NCBI RefSeq assembly: GCF_008831285.2
Contig: NC_045144.1
Span: forward strand, 2,172,001 to 2,236,000
DNA length: 64,000 bases
From: Nymphaea colorata
Taxonomy: Eukaryota > Streptophyta > Magnoliopsida > Nymphaeales > Nymphaeaceae
Direction: 5' to 3'
Part shown: piece by piece, positions 60,495 to 64,000 of the stretch
Numbering within the stretch: the first letter of the stretch is position 1
Layout of the letters: the number at the start of each line of letters is the position of its first letter
The notes under the pieces: generated by a model
Databases searched by the model: none
Told to the model about the DNA's origin: nothing
Seen by the model: only the letters and a program-made list of their open reading frames with translations
Program-made: the position numbers and the translations under genes

Positions 60495-60699
60495 TCACTT
60501 CTTCTTTTGGGCTTTAGCTGCGTCGCCAGCCTTGGTATGTAGGATACCAAACATTAGAATATGAATCATATGGAATAACTATAAGAAGGATATTTGAAAG
60601 ATAAAAATGTTGATCATTTTTCTACCTTCTTGACACCACAAACTTTCTTGGTTTTGTCCTCTCCTTGACTTGCTTCCTATATTTATCTATCTTTGTAGT
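60495..60699 (-). pseudogene. 40S ribosomal protein eS24 (RPS24) C-terminal fragment
   Basis: On the minus strand the exon 60699-60626 reads TKIDKYRKQVKE, then after a one-base frame slip DKTKKVCGVKK, ending in a GTAGAA donor. After a 95-base intron (acceptor CATACCAAG) the last exon 60530-60495 reads AGDAAKAQKKK and stops. This is the C-terminus of eS24 (pattern TKI.[28 protein letters not shown]..KKK). The retained intron shows that it derives from genomic DNA, not from a processed mRNA copy. The N-terminal four-fifths of the protein is missing and the frame slips, so it is a fragment. Confidence 0.8.
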
Positions 60700-60794
60700 T
60701 AACACATTCTATAGAACTAGAAGAATTCAAATAGAAAAGGATACTTTAGGAAAACAGAAATATGTTAGTGCAGTCTAATAAGAAAGATTATAGC

Positions 60795-61125
60795 ATTGTC
60801 ACAAAAAACATGTATGGGTATTATATGGCGAGGAAAAAGACGGGTATAATACGACAAAGTTGTATATCTCAGGAATAAAATGGAAAAATTTCAGCAAATT
60901 TTTAGAAAATTTAAAACATTTAATAAACCCTAAAAATTATAAAAAAATAAAAAATCATAAAAATATGAAAAACACAAAAAACGTGTATAATATGGTTCTT
61001 TTCACGTTTTTATTTTTTGACATTTTCTAAAAAAAGATGCGTTTTCTACTGGTATTATATGGTTGACTATGTTTTGCCATATTATACGCGCTTTTTTTCA
61101 ATAAGACGCTTTTTTTGTGACAGTG
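60795..61125. mobile_element. Mutator-like MITE, copy 3, with perfect 9-bp target duplication
   Basis: The 331-bp element is flanked by identical 9-mers GATTATAGC (60786-60794 and 61126-61134). Left end ATTGTCACAAAAAACATG and reverse-complemented right end CACTGTCACAAAAAAAGC form a clear terminal inverted repeat. GGGTATAATACG near 60844 and AAAACGTG words link it to copies 1 and 2. It sits between the eS24 and kinase fragments. Confidence 0.85.
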
Positions 61126-61235
61126 GATTATAGCCACACACAATCACTCACGTATAGATAAAGACTGGCAGAGATTCATATACTTGATCCTTACAACTAT
61201 AATAACTATAGTTAATGTTTAGATATATGTTTTCA

Positions 61236-61440
61236 TCTTTCTTGTTGGGCCCATCTTGGTGAAGTACTTTCACAACCATAGGTGTGTGATCGAGGCAGCT
61301 TTGCAGACAGACCCATAACCTCCCTCACCTATTCTCTTGGAAACAGAACATGACTCAGTCGCAATTTTAGTTCCTTCTTGGAATACCTTCTCCATCTCTA
61401 GTCACATGAAAAAGTGCATCTACTAGCTTCCTCCTCTTTG
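61236..61440 (-). pseudogene. U-box-type receptor-like protein kinase fragment
   Basis: On the minus strand one frame reads KRRKLVDALFHVTRDGEGIP, a second FQEGTKIATES..SVSKRIGEGGYGSVCKAAS, and a third LDHTPMVVKVLHQDGPNKKD. Together these give the juxtamembrane linker, the glycine-rich ATP loop (GEGGYGSV, about 61329-61306) and the VAVK lysine strand of a plant kinase. The order KRRKLVDAL...IGEGGYGSVYK..LDHTPVAVKVL is typical of U-box domain kinases (PUB33/PUB52 group). At least two frameshifts occur within 200 bp, and the rest of the kinase domain is absent, so it is a dead fragment. Confidence 0.75.
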
Positions 61441-61959
61441 ATGACTCACAACATTGGCACCTTTTCAAGATGAACTTGGATGTCCACAATTTATACATAA
61501 TGAAAATAACATATAATGCATAGTTGGTGATATGATCTTCCAAGAATGACGAGCAAGACAAAAATGAAGATATGGGCCGACAAAAAACAAGGGCTTAACC
61601 ATGCAAGAACACAATCAATCTGTTGAAAAAAATGGCACTGTAAGGTTAGAAAAGAATTTTTTTCTTGGGGAAAAATACAGAGAGGTAAAGCAAACAAAAT
61701 TTATTGTGAAAAGGCAAAAAAATAATTTTCATATGACTGACCAGTCTCCACAAAGTTGAATGACCATGAGAACTCATCTAGAAACTCGTTTGACTCCTAC
61801 AAATTCAACCAGCAAGTTTTAGATAATATACATAATGAACGAAAAAACATTTTGGGCTAAAAAGAGAAAGGTTAAACTAGAAACAAATGACCCTCAAGGA
61901 TACCATCGCCCACTCGGCATTCAACCTCATGCCATAAGTGAACCAAGCCATTGCACACC
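61441..61959. other. Spacer, nothing recognised
   Basis: AT-rich, with no recognisable gene. The first tens of bases may be a continuation of the kinase linker exon but cannot be aligned securely. Confidence 0.4.
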
Positions 61960-62345
61960 ATAAAAAATGAAGTTTTACTAACATGAAGAAAACATTAGTA
62001 AAAGTGGAACAACTGTCAGTGAAATGTTTACTGACGGCCAACTAAATCCACCAGTGTAGATGGTGTCAATAAATTTATCAATGGTGGTTTCTAGAAACCA
62101 ACAATATATGTCATCTTATACTGATTTCTAAGACCGTTAGTGTATTTTGATGCTTTACCACGGCCCAATACTGATAGAAACTCCACACTTCACTGATGCA
62201 TCCTTGCCATCAGTAAAAAAATCATTTTATATTTACGTTTCATATTCATTAGTAATATTTTAGCAAAATTGATGATTTTATGCAGTCAGTAGTGCGTGTG
62301 TTACTCATAGATTTACTCCATCAGTAAACACCAAACATTTATTAA
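61960..62345. mobile_element. CACTA-like subterminal repeat region (no terminus seen)
   Basis: Motifs CATTAGTAAAAG, TGTCAGTGAAA, TTTACTGACGG, CACTGATGCATCC, CCATCAGTAAA and GTCAGTAGTG recur in both orientations. They are the same words as in the subterminal zone of the CACTA-type end at 2573. A CACTA or TAGTG terminus is not evident on either side, so this is called on motif content only. Confidence 0.4.
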
Positions 62346-64000
62346 AGGAGGCCTATATGTTGATAATAGTTTCTTTTATTGACAATTTTCTCACATCAAT
62401 AATAACTTATAATATTTTTATATTATATTTTATTATATTATGTACAACCCAAAAATTAGGAATACGAAAAAACCTTTCAATTAATGGAAAAAAGACATTG
62501 CCACAAGTCTATAATATCTTGGTCAACATACAAATGAATTGCTAATCTCTTCAATAACGAGCATGTCAAGAAAATACATTAAAAGTGAAATAAGTCAAAA
62601 AAGGTTTTGGCATTTGTAGTCCATGTTTTATATTAAGATGGTGCTTTTAAGTCACAACATTGAATACATGAAATGAAGTCTACGAATCGAGCCCTGAACT
62701 TTGAAATACACACAATTAATGGTAGAAACTAGGAGGAATCGGACAAAACACAGTTTGTTTCAAGGTTAGAATAGTTTGCATTAATGCTATTTCGAGTAGC
62801 AATAAAAACTTCTCTAAACTGGACAAAGGAATATATCAAATTAACTAGTCGATGTATGTACAATTAATTGTTATTCAAACTAGAAATATGAATTCAAAAT
62901 CATTTTAAATTAGAATTTACCTTCTTTGTTTTAAATCATGGGAAGTTCTATGTACCGTGGTGTGTTGGTACTTTAGTGGTACATGGTTTTAAGTATTTTT
63001 GACTAGCATTTTATAAATCATTACATCATATACAATATTACATCGACTAATAGTAAGATCTATAGTACAAATTAATTTCCATGGAATTTATGGAATGCAT
63101 ATCCTTTAACCATTTTCATCAAAACCCTTCATCATTGATTCCAATTCATCTTTTAGAATCTCGTGCTTGGTAAGTTGAGCATTACGAGCTTCAAAAATTT
63201 GAAACATTTGTGTACTTTTTTTACCTCAACAACATGAAGATGTTTATGTGTTCCTATAATGCACTTGTGTATGGTCAACTTATGTTCATTTGGAATGTCG
63301 AAGGTCTCTTATTTTGAACACATAGAAAGAGATATAAATGTGAAGAATCATATATAAGATTCAATCATTAATTTTAAGCAGAAGTCAATAAGAACCTGCA
63401 CACATTTCTTGTCAAAAAATAATGGTGTGTATTCTTGATCTTGTGTTAATGTTCTAATGTACCTTGTCAAGAATAGTCCTTTTCCACCCATTGGCTATCT
63501 ACATTTGTTCACACGTAGTTTATGTTTGTAGCCATGTCTCAAATTTGCAACAGCATGAGCTCAAGTCAAATCCTATGTGTGGTAGGCTATAGTAAACAAG
63601 TGAATTAAAATATAATCAAATATTTGATTATTGAAAAATTAAAAAATGACAAACATTCTTACCTGAACAAGCTTCATTCCATGTATCATCTTCTATGCTC
63701 TCATACATTGATGATATATACTGTCATTGGGAAGTCACCTAACAACAAAACCTATTGTCACATAATGTTATATGTAGAACACGTGCATATGTATGAACAG
63801 CATAAATGAATATATCTATGAACATATAACAATAGTGGCATTCTTTAATAGTGTGAAATAGTGGCATCTTTTGTCAATGCAAAAAATGATGCAATGTCAA
63901 TCCATGGAGAAACATATAACTACTATAATGAATTAATGATGTAAATAATAGTATATGTGTAATCCATATCAATTATCTTAAGAGAATGATTAACCACAAA
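62346..64000. other. Intergenic, nothing firmly recognised
   Basis: AT-rich. Minus-strand text near 63200 and 63500 has transposase-like flavour but no motif I can defend. No other feature is supported. Confidence 0.4.

Noticed and set aside
63100-63560. Possible transposase text on the minus strand
   Set aside because: A few transposase-like words appear in different frames, but no catalytic or domain motif is defensible by eye.
1-64000. tRNA, rRNA, CRISPR array or prokaryotic gene cluster
   Set aside because: No cloverleaf-forming sequence, rRNA core or regularly spaced identical repeats with unique spacers were seen. The initiator-tRNA matches at 5442 and 48913 are retrotransposon primer sites, not tRNA genes.

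Overview
The window is nuclear DNA from a flowering plant. It is AT-rich, dominated by decayed transposable elements and microsatellites, and carries intron-containing genes with GT...AG boundaries. The plant sterol C5-desaturase and plant-type Ty1/copia, CACTA, hAT and Mutator-like elements support this. I cannot name the species. One gene looks intact: a three-exon delta7-sterol-C5(6)-desaturase (STE1/DWF7 type) on the + strand, 27697-33077. It encodes 272 residues with all three histidine boxes and a C-terminal KKxx ER-retrieval signal.

1-27 kb is intergenic and repeat-rich. It holds a MITE (1239-1450), a CACTA-type end (2573), a 31-bp inverted repeat beside a long TA array (4454-4636) and a complete but dead Ty1/copia retrotransposon (5001-9998). 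That element has both LTRs, primer-binding site, polypurine tract and a near-identical 5-bp target duplication. Further on are a possible bZIP MFMR exon remnant (11412-11480), a head-to-head array of about 19-bp units (20768-21115), a hAT MITE with a perfect 8-bp target duplication (23446-23846) and another hAT-like MITE (25945-26388).

27-33.2 kb is the sterol desaturase gene. 33.2-42 kb holds a Mutator-like MITE with a perfect 9-bp target duplication (37161-37561), a 93-bp tandem duplication beside it, and a frameshifted cyclic-nucleotide-gated-channel pseudogene (38381-38931).

42-62.3 kb is a nested mosaic. Three partial copies of a second Ty1/copia family (42213-45515 minus, about 48750-49660 plus, 56899-58466 minus) each stop at or near a CACTA-like terminus (45535, 49661, 58467). 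Among them lie a TNP2-type CACTA transposase pseudogene (54354-55870) and fragments of unrelated host genes, most with splice sites still visible: an unrecognised two-exon gene (45700-46570), a DnaJ J-domain (47805-48014), a GDPD-like/SHV3 exon (51954-52180), the end of ribosomal protein eS24 (60495-60699, minus) and a U-box-kinase-like kinase start (61236-61440, minus). This fits CACTA-type capture of gene pieces, or long-term decay of a gene-bearing region; no element can be closed end to end here. Two more Mutator-MITE copies (about 49893-50260 and 60795-61125) complete a three-copy family.

I found no tRNA, rRNA, CRISPR or prokaryote-like operon, and no clearly new biochemical system. The most interesting signals are the fragment mosaic, the MITE family and the palindromic array at 20.8-21.1 kb.
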